Assembly (NCBI RefSeq): GCF_003182355.1
Contig: NZ_QGTW01000022.1
Span: 1 to 64,000, forward strand
Direction of reading: 5' to 3'
Length of the DNA: 64,000 bases
Source of the DNA: Cytobacillus oceanisediminis
GTDB lineage: Bacteria > Bacillota > Bacilli > Bacillales > Cytobacillaceae
The position numbers and the translations under genes were made by a program. The stretch's first letter is position 1; the number at the start of each line of letters is the position of its first letter. Positions 34,334 to 42,578 of the stretch are shown here, one piece after another. The notes beneath the pieces are model-generated. The model did no database searches. It was not told where the DNA came from and saw only the letters and a program-made list of their open reading frames with translations.

Positions 34334-35068
34334 TTATAATGCCCTGAATTTCTCTTCAACAAAAGGCATGCTTGATGGAACGGATAGAATTTCCATTTCA
34401 GGATATCTAAGGGCAGTTAATTTATTGCCAAATACGGCCCCTGTGTCAATATTGTAAGTATTTTTGATTTTCCTGACTTCTTTTACAGGGGTATGCCCAT
34501 ATACAATGGCAGCCTTACCTTCATATTGCTTTGCCCAATCCCGCCTAACCGGTGTCCCGTCAGGATTTTTTTCTCCGGTGATATCCCCGTATAGGACGAA
34601 TGTCTTCACTTTTGAAGATTGCTTGCCGATATAATCTTCCCTTATCCCGGCATGGGCTATGACAAGTCTTTTGCTGTCGAGAATATGGTATAATGGAGCT
34701 TTTTCATATAGCTCAATAAACTTTTGCCTGATTTCCATTCTTCCTTTCGAATCAAGTTCCTCATATTCAGCCACAGTCGTCTCCAGCCCGTGGGTAATTT
34801 GAACCTTGTTTCCCAAAAAGTAGCGGTACAGTTTATTGCAATGATTTCCTGGCACATAGAAAGCCATATCTTTAGCTGCAAGATTATATACTACATCAAT
34901 GACTGCAAGAGATTGCGGTCCCCGATCTGTTAAATCACCTACAAATGCCAGTTTCCTTCCATTTAAATGAACCGGGTATCCGCTGCTCCAGTTGTAATTC
35001 ATTTCTAAGGTAAGCTCTTTAAATTCGGCGAAACAGCCGTGAATATCGCCAATAATATCTAGTTTCAT
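34334..35068 (-). CDS. prpE: Bis(5'-nucleosyl)-tetraphosphatase PrpE
   Basis: Metallophosphoesterase that cleaves Ap4A-type dinucleotides; in B. subtilis PrpE affects spore germination. 244 aa with the calcineurin-like motifs in order: GDIHG, GDLTDRGP, GNHC, and the later HAGIRED and YGHTPV. RBS AAAGGAGCACCAGT precedes the minus-strand ATG. Single gene with its own terminator, at the same place as yjbP in B. subtilis. Confidence 0.93.
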   Translation of the reverse strand: MKLDIIGDIHGCFAEFKELTLEMNYNWSSGYPVHLNGRKLAFVGDLTDRGPQSLAVIDVVYNLAAKDMAFYVPGNHCNKLYRYFLGNKVQITHGLETTVAEYEELDSKGRMEIRQKFIELYEKAPLYHILDSKRLVIAHAGIREDYIGKQSSKVKTFVLYGDITGEKNPDGTPVRRDWAKQYEGKAAIVYGHTPVKEVRKIKNTYNIDTGAVFGNKLTALRYPEMEILSVPSSMPFVEEKFRAL

Positions 35069-35317
35069 ACTGGTGCTCCTTTGCTTAATCTATGTGTTAT
35101 CATATCAATATTCATTTTTATTATCCGGGTTTGCAAATTATAAACTTGCTGAGGGGTCTTTTGGTTTTATGTTTGGAGAATGGGGAAATTAAGGGTGTCA
35201 AATCAGGGATAAGGTCTTATTTTTACTTGGCGGGATGTTCATGGACGACAAAAAAACAAAGATTTGCTAGTATAGTGAGGTACGTTTTTCAATAATTATG
35301 AAAGGGGGTAATTCATT

Positions 35318-36694
35318 ATGGCAGAACATGCAGAAGAAAGAGATACGCATATCAATAGAGATCTTTTAATCCAATCTTTACAAAATGAAGAAATCGACAG
35401 TTTCAGGAATGAATTTCTTGAATTGCATCCTTATGATCAGGCTTCATTTTTTAAAGATCTGGATGAGGACATCAGGGCAAAAATCTATCTTTATCTTTCT
35501 CCTGAAGAAATGGCTTCCCTTTTTGAAAATCTGGAAATTGATGAAGAAGAATATAAAGACGTTCTTGCTGAGATGAACCCCAATTATGCAGCAGACATGC
35601 TTTCACAAATGTATGCGGATGATGCAGTTGATGTATTAAATGAACTCGATAAAGACCAGGTTGTCAGCTATTTGACAATCATGGACGATGAATCGGCCAA
35701 GGAAATCAAAGATTTGCTTCATTACGAAGAATATACAGCAGGAAGTATCATGACGACGGAATTTGTTTCCCTGTCAGCAAACCAGACAGTCCGATCAGCT
35801 ATGTATATTCTTAAAGATGAAGCTCCCAGGGCAGAGACAATTTATTATGTATATGTCGTTGACGAAGAGAAAAAGCTTATTGGAGTAATCTCATTAAGAG
35901 ATTTGATTGTCAGCGATGATGATACGATGATCTCGGAAATTACAAACGACAGAGTGGTTTCAGTTTCTGTAGGCGAAGATCAGGAAGAGGTTGCAAGAAA
36001 GATTAAGGACTATAATTTCCTGGCTGTTCCTGTTGTGGATTTTCAAAATCATTTATTGGGAATTATAACAGTAGATGACGTTATGGACGTTATGGATGAA
36101 GAAGCATCCGATGACTACTCCAAACTGGCTGCTGTTTCAGATATGGATAATATCGACAGAAACCCGGTTTCAGCTGCGCGCAAGAGACTGCCATGGCTAA
36201 TCATATTGCTGTTTTTGGGCATGTTAACAGCAAGTTTGATTGGAAGATTTGAAGACACATTGGATCAGGTTGCTATTCTTGCGGTTTTTATCCCGCTGAT
36301 TGCGGGAATGGCAGGGAATACAGGTACTCAGGCATTAGCTGTAGCTGTACGCGGTATTGCGACAGGTGATTTGGAAAAAGAAAATAAAATGAAACTTATT
36401 ATAAGAGAAGCAGGGACTGGTTTGATCACTGGAGGAACCTGCGGAGTTCTTGTCGCATTGGTCATTTATTTATGGCAAGGCAATTTTTTTCTAGGCGTTT
36501 TAGTTGGCATTTCTATTTTGTTCACACTAATAGTAGCTACCCTAGCCGGTGCACTTATTCCTTTATTCATGCACAGAATGAAGATTGACCCAGCAGTAGC
36601 TTCTGGGCCATTCATCACCACTATTAATGATATCATTAGCATTCTAATATATTTTGGAATGGCTACTTTATTTATGAGTTATTTAACAGGTTAA
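35318..36694 (+). CDS. mgtE: Magnesium transporter MgtE
   Basis: Mg2+ channel. 458 aa with the canonical order: N-terminal helical (intracellular N) domain to about residue 135, a CBS pair (MTTEFVSLSANQTVRSAMYI and VSVSVGEDQEEVARKI), then five C-terminal membrane helices with the pore segment around AGMAGNTGTQALAVAVRGIA. RBS AAAGGGGGTAATTC. The 250-nt upstream region shows no M-box riboswitch that I can recognise, in contrast to some Bacillus mgtE genes. It is not present here in B. subtilis, so it is an insertion relative to that order. Next gene 13 nt downstream. Confidence 0.93.
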   Translation: MAEHAEERDTHINRDLLIQSLQNEEIDSFRNEFLELHPYDQASFFKDLDEDIRAKIYLYLSPEEMASLFENLEIDEEEYKDVLAEMNPNYAADMLSQMYADDAVDVLNELDKDQVVSYLTIMDDESAKEIKDLLHYEEYTAGSIMTTEFVSLSANQTVRSAMYILKDEAPRAETIYYVYVVDEEKKLIGVISLRDLIVSDDDTMISEITNDRVVSVSVGEDQEEVARKIKDYNFLAVPVVDFQNHLLGIITVDDVMDVMDEEASDDYSKLAAVSDMDNIDRNPVSAARKRLPWLIILLFLGMLTASLIGRFEDTLDQVAILAVFIPLIAGMAGNTGTQALAVAVRGIATGDLEKENKMKLIIREAGTGLITGGTCGVLVALVIYLWQGNFFLGVLVGISILFTLIVATLAGALIPLFMHRMKIDPAVASGPFITTINDIISILIYFGMATLFMSYLTG

Positions 36695-36707
36695 GGGGGC
36701 TTTTCTT

Positions 36708-38567
36708 ATGGAACATGGAGCATCGGTTACGTCACTCGTAATTGTTATTTTGGCTGCTTTTATAACGCCCATTCTGCTTCACCGATTGAAGATTAATTTT
36801 ATACCTGTTGTGGTAGCAGAAATTCTTGTTGGGTTGGTTATCGGAAAAAGCGGATTCGATATTGTTCATGAAGATATGTGGCTTGAGACTCTTTCTACCC
36901 TCGGCTTTATATTTCTCATGTTTTTAAGCGGATTGGAAATTGATTTTACAGCCTTTTCATCCAATAAGAAACGAGAAAAATTGCCAAGCGGAAAGCTGGA
37001 GCCAAATTCATTTGCAGTTTCATCTGTTATTTTTGTTGGAATCTTTCTCGTGTCATTGGGTCTTTCCTATTTATTTGTGCTGGCAGGCTTCATTGATAAC
37101 GCCTTTTTGATGACATTAATTATTTCTACTATTTCACTGGGAGTTGTAGTCCCTACTCTAAAGGAAGCCCATCTGATGAAAACCGGCATAGGCCAAATTA
37201 TATTGTTAATTGCCGTTATTGCGGATTTGGTCACAATGATCTTGCTGGCTGTTTTTGTTTCATTAAATGACGGCGGAGAGGGAAATACTTGGCTCCTTCT
37301 AGTTCTATTTGCAGCGGGTGTATTATTGTATTTTCTTGGAAGGAAATTTAAAAACCTTAAATTCCTTGAAGCAATGTCTACGGGAACAGTCCAAATTGGA
37401 ACTAGAGCTGTGTTTGCTCTCATTATTTTCCTTGTTGCGCTTTCAGAAACTGTTGGAGCAGAGAATATCTTAGGGGCATTCCTGGCTGGTGTGCTTGTAT
37501 CACTGCTAGCGCCAAACCAGGAAATGATCCATAAGCTGGACTCGTTCGGCTATGGATTTCTCATTCCGATTTTCTTTGTAATGGTTGGAGTGGATCTTAA
37601 TGTCTGGACTTTGTTCGGCGATCCAAAAATGCTTATGCTTATTCCTCTTCTTTTGATTGCATTGCTGCTTTCTAAGCTTTTGCCAGTGTATATTTTAAAA
37701 AGATGGTATGACATGAAGACGGTAATTGCTTCAGGTTTTCTGCTAACCTCCACACTTTCGCTTGTGATTGCTGCCGCAACAATAGGGGAACGGATGGGCG
37801 TAATCACGGCAGAAATGAGTGGGACGCTGATTCTGGTGGCTGTTATCACGAGCGTCTTTACGCCGGTTGTTTTTAAAAAGCTTTTCCCGCAAGAAGCTGC
37901 TGAGGAAAAGAAGCTCAAGGTTTCCTTCATTGGGGCTAACCAAATGACCATGCCGATCTATAGTGAGCTTAAATCCTCATTATATGAACCTGTTCTTTAT
38001 CACAAGAAGCAGGAAAAGGCGGAAAAACAGATTGCAGACTCTCTATTCGATATTATTGAAATAGAAGATTTCGATATAGAAGCACTTGAAAAAACAGATG
38101 CTTTTGAGTCGGATATCGTTGTTATTTCGACAGGCGACGAAGAGACCAATGCGACATTATCCATTGCCTTTAAAGAAAAAGGCGTAGATCGAGTTATTTG
38201 CCGCATGGAAAGCCCTGATATGGAAGAAACACTTCGTGAGCATGATGTAGAGCTATTCTCTACGATACTTTCTGCCAAGGCGCTTCTTCGTGCCTTAATT
38301 GAATCACCAAGTGTAGTAAACATTTTAACGAACCAGGAGACTGCTTTATATGAAATCCGCCTATTAAACGAGCAGTTTGAGGGCATGATGCTAAGGCGGT
38401 TCCCGTTTACGGGCGATGTCATTTTCGTACGGATATTCAGGGGCAAAGATTCCATCGTACCTCATGGAGATACTGAACTTCATGTCAATGACCGATTAAT
38501 TGTTACTGGCTCTAAAGAATATGTTGATGAATTGAAACGAGAGCTTGAATTTTGTGAATGGTGCTAA
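36708..38567 (+). CDS. yjbQ: YjbQ, CPA2-family cation/proton antiporter with TrkA domains
   Basis: 619 aa. Residues 1-390 form about 12 membrane segments of the Na+/H+ or K+ exchanger (CPA2/KefB) family, with the GFIFLMFLSGLEIDF segment. A RCK/TrkA-N-like region follows (VSFIGANQMTMPIYSEL, in which the usual GxGxxG is altered), then a TrkA-C domain at the C-terminus (GDTELHVNDRLIVTGS). Likely exports K+ or Na+ under ligand control. RBS TAAGGGGGC. Probably co-transcribed with mgtE. Terminator follows. Confidence 0.9.
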   Translation: MEHGASVTSLVIVILAAFITPILLHRLKINFIPVVVAEILVGLVIGKSGFDIVHEDMWLETLSTLGFIFLMFLSGLEIDFTAFSSNKKREKLPSGKLEPNSFAVSSVIFVGIFLVSLGLSYLFVLAGFIDNAFLMTLIISTISLGVVVPTLKEAHLMKTGIGQIILLIAVIADLVTMILLAVFVSLNDGGEGNTWLLLVLFAAGVLLYFLGRKFKNLKFLEAMSTGTVQIGTRAVFALIIFLVALSETVGAENILGAFLAGVLVSLLAPNQEMIHKLDSFGYGFLIPIFFVMVGVDLNVWTLFGDPKMLMLIPLLLIALLLSKLLPVYILKRWYDMKTVIASGFLLTSTLSLVIAAATIGERMGVITAEMSGTLILVAVITSVFTPVVFKKLFPQEAAEEKKLKVSFIGANQMTMPIYSELKSSLYEPVLYHKKQEKAEKQIADSLFDIIEIEDFDIEALEKTDAFESDIVVISTGDEETNATLSIAFKEKGVDRVICRMESPDMEETLREHDVELFSTILSAKALLRALIESPSVVNILTNQETALYEIRLLNEQFEGMMLRRFPFTGDVIFVRIFRGKDSIVPHGDTELHVNDRLIVTGSKEYVDELKRELEFCEWC

Positions 38568-38644
38568 GATATAATCGTTTGCCTATACAGTCTATAGGCA
38601 GTTAAAAGCAATAGCATCTGAGCGATCACATAAGGTTATAGTTG

Positions 38645-38680
38645 AAAAAATCCTGCTTGCCGCAAGCGGGATTTTTTTTT
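38645..38680 (+). terminator. Terminator of mgtE-yjbQ
   Basis: AATCCTGCTTG, short loop, CAAGCGGGATTTTTTTTT. Confidence 0.9.
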
Positions 38681-38730
38681 GAGTTTCCAACATGGCGATA
38701 GGCTTTTCTTTTTTAAAAAATTCATGTACA

Positions 38731-38750
38731 ATTAGCACTAGGTACTAATA
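38731..38750 (+). promoter_or_regulatory. FapR operator upstream of fabI
   Basis: ATTAGCACTAGGTACTAATA is a near-perfect palindrome of the FapR site (ATTAGTAC...GTACTAAT). A possible -10 (TGTAAT) lies at 38754. It places fabI under the same repressor as fabHA-fabF. Confidence 0.75.
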
Positions 38751-38782
38751 ACTTGTAATAAATATTTCAGGAGGCTTATTAA

Positions 38783-39553
38783 ATGACTCTTTCTTTAAAT
38801 GGAAAAACGTTCGTAGTAATGGGAGTTGCCAATAAAAGAAGTATTGCCTGGGGGATTGCCCAATCTCTTCACAATGCTGGTGCACAGCTGATCTTTACAT
38901 ATGCCGGAGAAAGGCTCGAAAAAAGTGTACGTGAACTGGCTGAATCGCTGGAAGGTGCCAATTCACTCGTGCTGCCTTGCGATGTTACAAGTGACGAAGA
39001 TATTGCAAAATGCTTCAGCACCATTAAGGAAGAAGCCGGGGTAATCCATGGAATTGCACACTGCATCGCCTTTGCCCATAAAGAAGAACTCCAGGGTGAG
39101 TATATGAACACCACAAGGGACGGATTCCTTCTCGCACATAATATCAGTTCTTATTCCCTGACGGCAATTGCGAAGGAAGCTAGAGGGTTAATGACAGAAG
39201 GAGGAAGCATTGTCACCCTTACCTACCTGGGCGGTGAAAAGGTTGTGAAGAATTATAACGTTATGGGAGTGGCAAAAGCGTCTCTTGATGCAAGTGTCAA
39301 ATACCTTGCTAATGATCTTGGAAAAGACGGTATTCGTGTAAACTCCATTTCAGCCGGACCAATCAGGACTCTTTCTGCTAAAGGGATCAGCGAATTTAAT
39401 TCAATTCTAAAAGAAATTGAAGAACGTGCACCGCTTCGCAAAACTACTACACCTGAAGAGGTTGGAGATACTGCGCTATTCCTGTTCAGCAGCCTGTCAC
39501 GCGGAATCACAGGAGAAAATATCCACGTAGATTCAGGTTATCATATTCTTTAA
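38783..39553 (+). CDS. fabI: Enoyl-ACP reductase FabI
   Basis: NAD(P)H-dependent enoyl-[acyl carrier protein] reductase, last step of each elongation cycle. 256 aa, an SDR fold with N-terminal cofactor segment VMGVANKRSIAWGIAQ, catalytic Tyr/Lys in NYNVMGVAKASLDASVK, and the substrate loop ISAGPIRTLSAKGI. RBS AGGAGGCTTATTAA. Single gene with its own terminator; the FapR box upstream links it to fabHA-fabF. The thiamine gene cluster found between yjbQ and fabI in B. subtilis is absent. Confidence 0.96.
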   Translation: MTLSLNGKTFVVMGVANKRSIAWGIAQSLHNAGAQLIFTYAGERLEKSVRELAESLEGANSLVLPCDVTSDEDIAKCFSTIKEEAGVIHGIAHCIAFAHKEELQGEYMNTTRDGFLLAHNISSYSLTAIAKEARGLMTEGGSIVTLTYLGGEKVVKNYNVMGVAKASLDASVKYLANDLGKDGIRVNSISAGPIRTLSAKGISEFNSILKEIEERAPLRKTTTPEEVGDTALFLFSSLSRGITGENIHVDSGYHIL

Positions 39554-39588
39554 AAAAAAGCCTGCTCAAACTTGAGCAGGCCTTTTTT
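39552..39588 (+). terminator. Terminator after fabI
   Basis: AAAAGCCTGCTCAA, loop, TTGAGCAGGCCTTTTTT. Confidence 0.9.
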
Positions 39589-39668
39589 ATTGTCCACGCA
39601 GAAACGAAAGCCCAGTTTCTGCATACATATAATAAGATGAAAGATTATGATTTCGGAGGTGTATGAAT

Positions 39669-40226
39669 GTGACAGATAAAAAAGAAATGGAACCCTTGTT
39701 TTATATTCAGCAGCCAATTTTTAAATTTCCGGAAAACAAAATGCAAACTGTTTATTCCAGCAGAAAAGCAGAATTGGAACGTAAAAAGAGGCAATTGGAA
39801 CCAGGGTCGGAGCTTCATGATCATCCCACTATAGAAAAACATAAAAAGAAGCTTGAAGAAGAGGCAGTTATGAAAGTCGCGGATCAGGAGAAAGTGCAGG
39901 AAGCCATAGAAGAATTTGAAGCGGGCCGGGAAGAAAAAAAAGAGGGGCCATCATTTGCTTTTACTACAGAAAAAAGGAAGCCATCTTTTCAACGTGTGAA
40001 GAGCTTTAAGGAAATGAATACTACCGAACGTTTAGATTACTTAATCGACTTTCCAAAACAGCTTCCTCCTATTCCTTGCATTTTTGAAACCGAAGAGAAA
40101 GCAATAAGAGGATTTTTGGCCTCTAAAGATGAAGAATGGATAGAAATCAAGCTTTTTAATGAAACAACAGAAAAAATCAGCATTCAATTATTAAAAGAAG
40201 TAAAAATGATTGGCTTAAGAAGATAA
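39669..40226 (+). CDS. cotO: Spore coat protein CotO-like
   Basis: 185 aa, rich in K, E and Q with a coiled-coil-like middle (KAELERKKRQLEPG to AIEEFEAGREEKK) and a conserved C-terminal block (ERLDYLIDFPKQLPPIPCIF and IQLLKEVKMIGLRR). In B. subtilis CotO (YjbX) lies just after fabI and helps encase the outer coat. The GTG at 39669 lies 8 nt after CGGAGGT; the ATG at 39663 is too close to it. A CATATAATA about 30 nt upstream resembles a mother-cell (SigE/SigK) -10 element. Confidence 0.8.
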   Translation: MTDKKEMEPLFYIQQPIFKFPENKMQTVYSSRKAELERKKRQLEPGSELHDHPTIEKHKKKLEEEAVMKVADQEKVQEAIEEFEAGREEKKEGPSFAFTTEKRKPSFQRVKSFKEMNTTERLDYLIDFPKQLPPIPCIFETEEKAIRGFLASKDEEWIEIKLFNETTEKISIQLLKEVKMIGLRR

Positions 40227-40233
40227 TTTCCGC

Positions 40234-40272
40234 ACAAAAAAGGCCAGCCGTATGCTGGGGCTGGCCTTTTAA
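40234..40272. terminator. Bidirectional terminator between cotO and cotZ
   Basis: AAAAAGGCCAGCC, loop, GGCTGGCCTTTT between two converging coat genes. Confidence 0.88.
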
Positions 40273-40274
40273 AA

Positions 40275-40778
40275 TTAGTCTTCGCAGACATCAAGGTCTA
40301 CATCGGCAATACATTGAACTGCACAGAAGCAGTTTAGGTCAACTGTTACACAATCATCCGTCGCTAAGAAATAGTCAACTTCACAAACTTTCTTCAAGTC
40401 AATGCAGCAGTCCTCAGCAAGATTGACTACCTTGTCACGGCCTTCTTTCCTATTTACCGGAAGAAGGACGCGAAGCACTGCACAGCAGTTATCAAATACT
40501 TCTTCTACTCTGAAGAAGATGGATACACATGCGCAGTCATCTCCTTTAAAGAAAGCATGGAATGGTGTCCCATCAGCTGTCTTTAGTGTGAACACGCGAG
40601 TATCCGGACGCTTATGGCGACGTTTGCTTGAAGGTGATATAGCTCCCAGCGGCTCCAGGAAACAGTTTGAAGGGCATTCGCACACATCTTCTGCATTATC
40701 TTGAATATCTTTTATAGCACGAACTACTTCACATACGCAGCTTTTGCCTTTGAAGTCGTCTTTTTTTCCACAACCCAT
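40275..40778 (-). CDS. cotZ: Spore coat/crust protein of the CotZ/CotY family
   Basis: 167 aa and very cysteine-rich (about 20 Cys, several as CC, CXC or CXXXC pairs: SCVCE, DVCECPSNC, DDCACV, EDCCIDLKKVC). This is typical of CotY/CotZ, which form disulfide-linked lattices of the insoluble coat and crust. The ATG at 40778 (MGCGKKDDF) follows AAGGAGGAAACC; the frame is open further upstream but without a start signal. B. subtilis has cotVWXYZ here; only this single member is present. Confidence 0.9.
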   Translation of the reverse strand: MGCGKKDDFKGKSCVCEVVRAIKDIQDNAEDVCECPSNCFLEPLGAISPSSKRRHKRPDTRVFTLKTADGTPFHAFFKGDDCACVSIFFRVEEVFDNCCAVLRVLLPVNRKEGRDKVVNLAEDCCIDLKKVCEVDYFLATDDCVTVDLNCFCAVQCIADVDLDVCED

Positions 40779-40909
40779 TTTTGGTTTCCTCCTTGTTTGT
40801 TTCTTGTGGTCTACACTAATAACATATTGCCGGGGTGCCCTATGGGTTACGGACAAACGCCTTGTTTTACTAAAAAATAGGCTATTATTTTATATTTGGA
40901 GGTAGAAAA

Positions 40910-41263
40910 GTGGATATAACACCTATGGAATTGATAATCCTCTCACTAGCAAGCTTTCGACTGACCAGGCTGATTGTGTTTGATAAAATTACTCAATTCA
41001 TTCGGAAACCATTCCTGGAGGAAGTAGAGGAAAAAGGTGAAGATGGCGAAACTGAAATTTATTTAGTCATAAAAAAGGGCAGGATCCGCGGATTTTTCGG
41101 GGAGCTTTTGAGCTGTTATTGGTGTACCGGCGTGTGGAGTGCCATTTTTTTGTGTACCTTATATGTTTTTCTGAGGGAATGGGCTGTTCCAGTGTTGCTA
41201 GTGCTGGCTGTGGCGGGGCTAGCTGCAATTATTGAATCACTGCTCCAGAGGTTCGAGCGTTAA
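40910..41263 (+). CDS. yjcA: YjcA-like DUF1360 sporulation membrane protein
   Basis: 117 aa DUF1360 protein: an N-terminal segment LIILSLASFRLTRLIVFDK, then a charged cytoplasmic loop, then SCYWCTGVWSAIFLCTLYVF and a second hydrophobic stretch (VLLVLAVAGLAAIIESLL). The CXWC motif in the second helix is typical. In B. subtilis yjcA follows the cot cluster and is expressed in sporulation. The start is a GTG after GGAGGTAGAAAA. Function unknown. Confidence 0.85.
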   Translation: MDITPMELIILSLASFRLTRLIVFDKITQFIRKPFLEEVEEKGEDGETEIYLVIKKGRIRGFFGELLSCYWCTGVWSAIFLCTLYVFLREWAVPVLLVLAVAGLAAIIESLLQRFER

Positions 41264-41374
41264 ATGGAAAAGGTTATTTTACTGGATAACTGCATAGGCA
41301 TTTGATTTACACAAGCATGGAGGCTCAGCATAAATTATTGAGAGGGAAATTATTCAAAAATGGAGGGCCTCACC

Positions 41375-41476
41375 ATGATGAAGAATGAAAATGAGCAAGC
41401 TGGCACAAAATCTGGGCTGCTAAAAAAGAAAAAGAAAAAAGGCTGCGGATGCGGAAAAAAATCAAAGAAAAAATAA
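41375..41476 (+). CDS. Tiny Lys/Cys-rich peptide, 33 aa
   Basis: MMKNENEQAGTKSGLL followed by a poly-lysine run and GCGCGKKSKKK. RBS TGGAGGGCCTCACC is good and a terminator follows at once, so this is likely a real small gene. The CGCG core flanked by lysines suggests metal or nucleic-acid binding, or a spore component, but nothing proves it. Confidence 0.6.
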   Translation: MMKNENEQAGTKSGLLKKKKKKGCGCGKKSKKK

Positions 41477-41478
41477 AA

Positions 41479-41515
41479 ATAAGGCCGGCAGATTCCCGGC
41501 TTTATTTTTTTTTAA
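41479..41515 (+). terminator. Terminator after the 33-aa gene
   Basis: AAGGCCGG and CCCGGCTT arms with small bulges are followed by TATTTTTTTTT. Confidence 0.75.
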
Positions 41516-41557
41516 GCTCAGTTTGGAAATATTAGGATGACTGTTAGTTATCATAAA

Positions 41558-41579
41558 ATTGTCCTTATTCGAGGACAAT
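41558..41579 (+). promoter_or_regulatory. Perfect palindrome before the spoVA2-type operon
   Basis: ATTGTCCT, loop TATTCG, AGGACAAT, 33 nt ahead of the lipoprotein ATG. It could be an operator or a 5'-UTR hairpin. Confidence 0.45.
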
Positions 41580-41612
41580 ATAGCTAAAGAATCTACATAG
41601 GAAGGGAATTAT

Positions 41613-42086
41613 ATGAAAAAAAGACACTTATGGTTTTCGGCAGCCTTACTCATCGCAATAACTGGATGCAGCGGAGATGGTAAAGTGACAGAAAGCGATT
41701 TGGCGCTTGTCAAAACGACCAACCCTCCGCCTACTTTAATTGAAAAAAATACGAAAGAAAATCTGGACTTGATTGCAAGCATTGAGCATGATGTCGAATC
41801 CTTGGAAGAGCTGTATGATGTGGCTGTGGTGAAAGGGGATGGAGACACACTTGTCGCTTATAAGGTAAAACACCTGCAGCGATTCCATATGAAAAGGATT
41901 GAAAAGAAAATGACAAAAATGCTTGAGGAAAAATATCCGGAAGAGAACTTCACTGTTTCGAGTGACTATAAGATTTTCATTGAGGCAGTAGAGCTTCAGG
42001 AAAAAATGAAAGATCCGGACTTCTCGGATAAAAAAGCCAAAAAGAAACTTGATAAGATTATAAAATTACAAAAAGAGATGACATAG
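41613..42086 (+). CDS. YhcN/YlaJ-type sporulation lipoprotein
   Basis: 157 aa with a lipoprotein signal (MKKRHLWFSAALLIAITGC, Cys19). The body contains the YhcN/YlaJ-like block: an AVVKGDGDTLVAYKVKHLQR strand-helix, then a helical KRIEKKMTKMLEEKYPEENF and VSSDYKIFIEAVELQEKM. Proteins of this family sit in the inner spore membrane. It heads a gene row with spoVAC, spoVAD and spoVAEb, which is the organisation of spoVA2-type operons. RBS AGGAAGGGAATTAT. No exact role is known. Confidence 0.75.
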   Translation: MKKRHLWFSAALLIAITGCSGDGKVTESDLALVKTTNPPPTLIEKNTKENLDLIASIEHDVESLEELYDVAVVKGDGDTLVAYKVKHLQRFHMKRIEKKMTKMLEEKYPEENFTVSSDYKIFIEAVELQEKMKDPDFSDKKAKKKLDKIIKLQKEMT

Positions 42087-42101
42087 AAAGGGGCATGGGC
42101 A

Positions 42102-42578
42102 ATGAGCAAAAAAAATTCGAATAAAACGCCGGAACAGCAGCAATATGAACAGCTTGAACAAAAGCATGAACTGCAGCGCCCCCTCCTTAAAAATTGTATC
42201 CGTGCTTTCTGGGTAGGTGGACTCATTTGTGCAGTCGGACAGGCTATTACGTATTTTTACATTTATTTTTTTAACTTTACAGAGCAAACAGCCGGAAACC
42301 CGACTGTAGCTACTATGATTTTCCTTTCCATGCTTCTTACTGGCTTTGGTTTCTATGACAGGCTGGGCCAATTTGGGGGTGCAGGAAGCGCTGTTCCAGT
42401 AACGGGGTTTGGGAATGCAGTTATTTCTGCAGCAATTGAGCACCGTACCGAAGGATTTGTGCTGGGTGTGGGCGGAAATATGTTCAAGCTTGCCGGCTCC
42501 GTAATACTTTTTGGTGTATTCTCAGCTTTTGTAGTGGCTCTGATTAAAACGCTTTTAGGGATATGGGGGGTTATTTAA
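42102..42578 (+). CDS. spoVAC: Stage V sporulation protein AC
   Basis: 158-aa membrane protein of the SpoVA channel, which moves Ca-dipicolinate into the forespore and out on germination; SpoVAC can act as a mechanosensitive channel. Hydrophobic segments: AFWVGGLICAVGQAITYFYI, MIFLSMLLTGFGFYDRLGQF and VILFGVFSAFVVALIKTLLG, with the FGGAGSAVPVTGFGN motif. RBS AAAGGGGCATGGGC. The stop overlaps the spoVAD ATG by one base. Confidence 0.93.
   Translation: MSKKNSNKTPEQQQYEQLEQKHELQRPLLKNCIRAFWVGGLICAVGQAITYFYIYFFNFTEQTAGNPTVATMIFLSMLLTGFGFYDRLGQFGGAGSAVPVTGFGNAVISAAIEHRTEGFVLGVGGNMFKLAGSVILFGVFSAFVVALIKTLLGIWGVI

Noticed and set aside
35092..35295. 67-aa plus-strand ORF before mgtE
   Set aside because: No ribosome binding site, no recognisable features, and it occupies the mgtE leader and promoter region.
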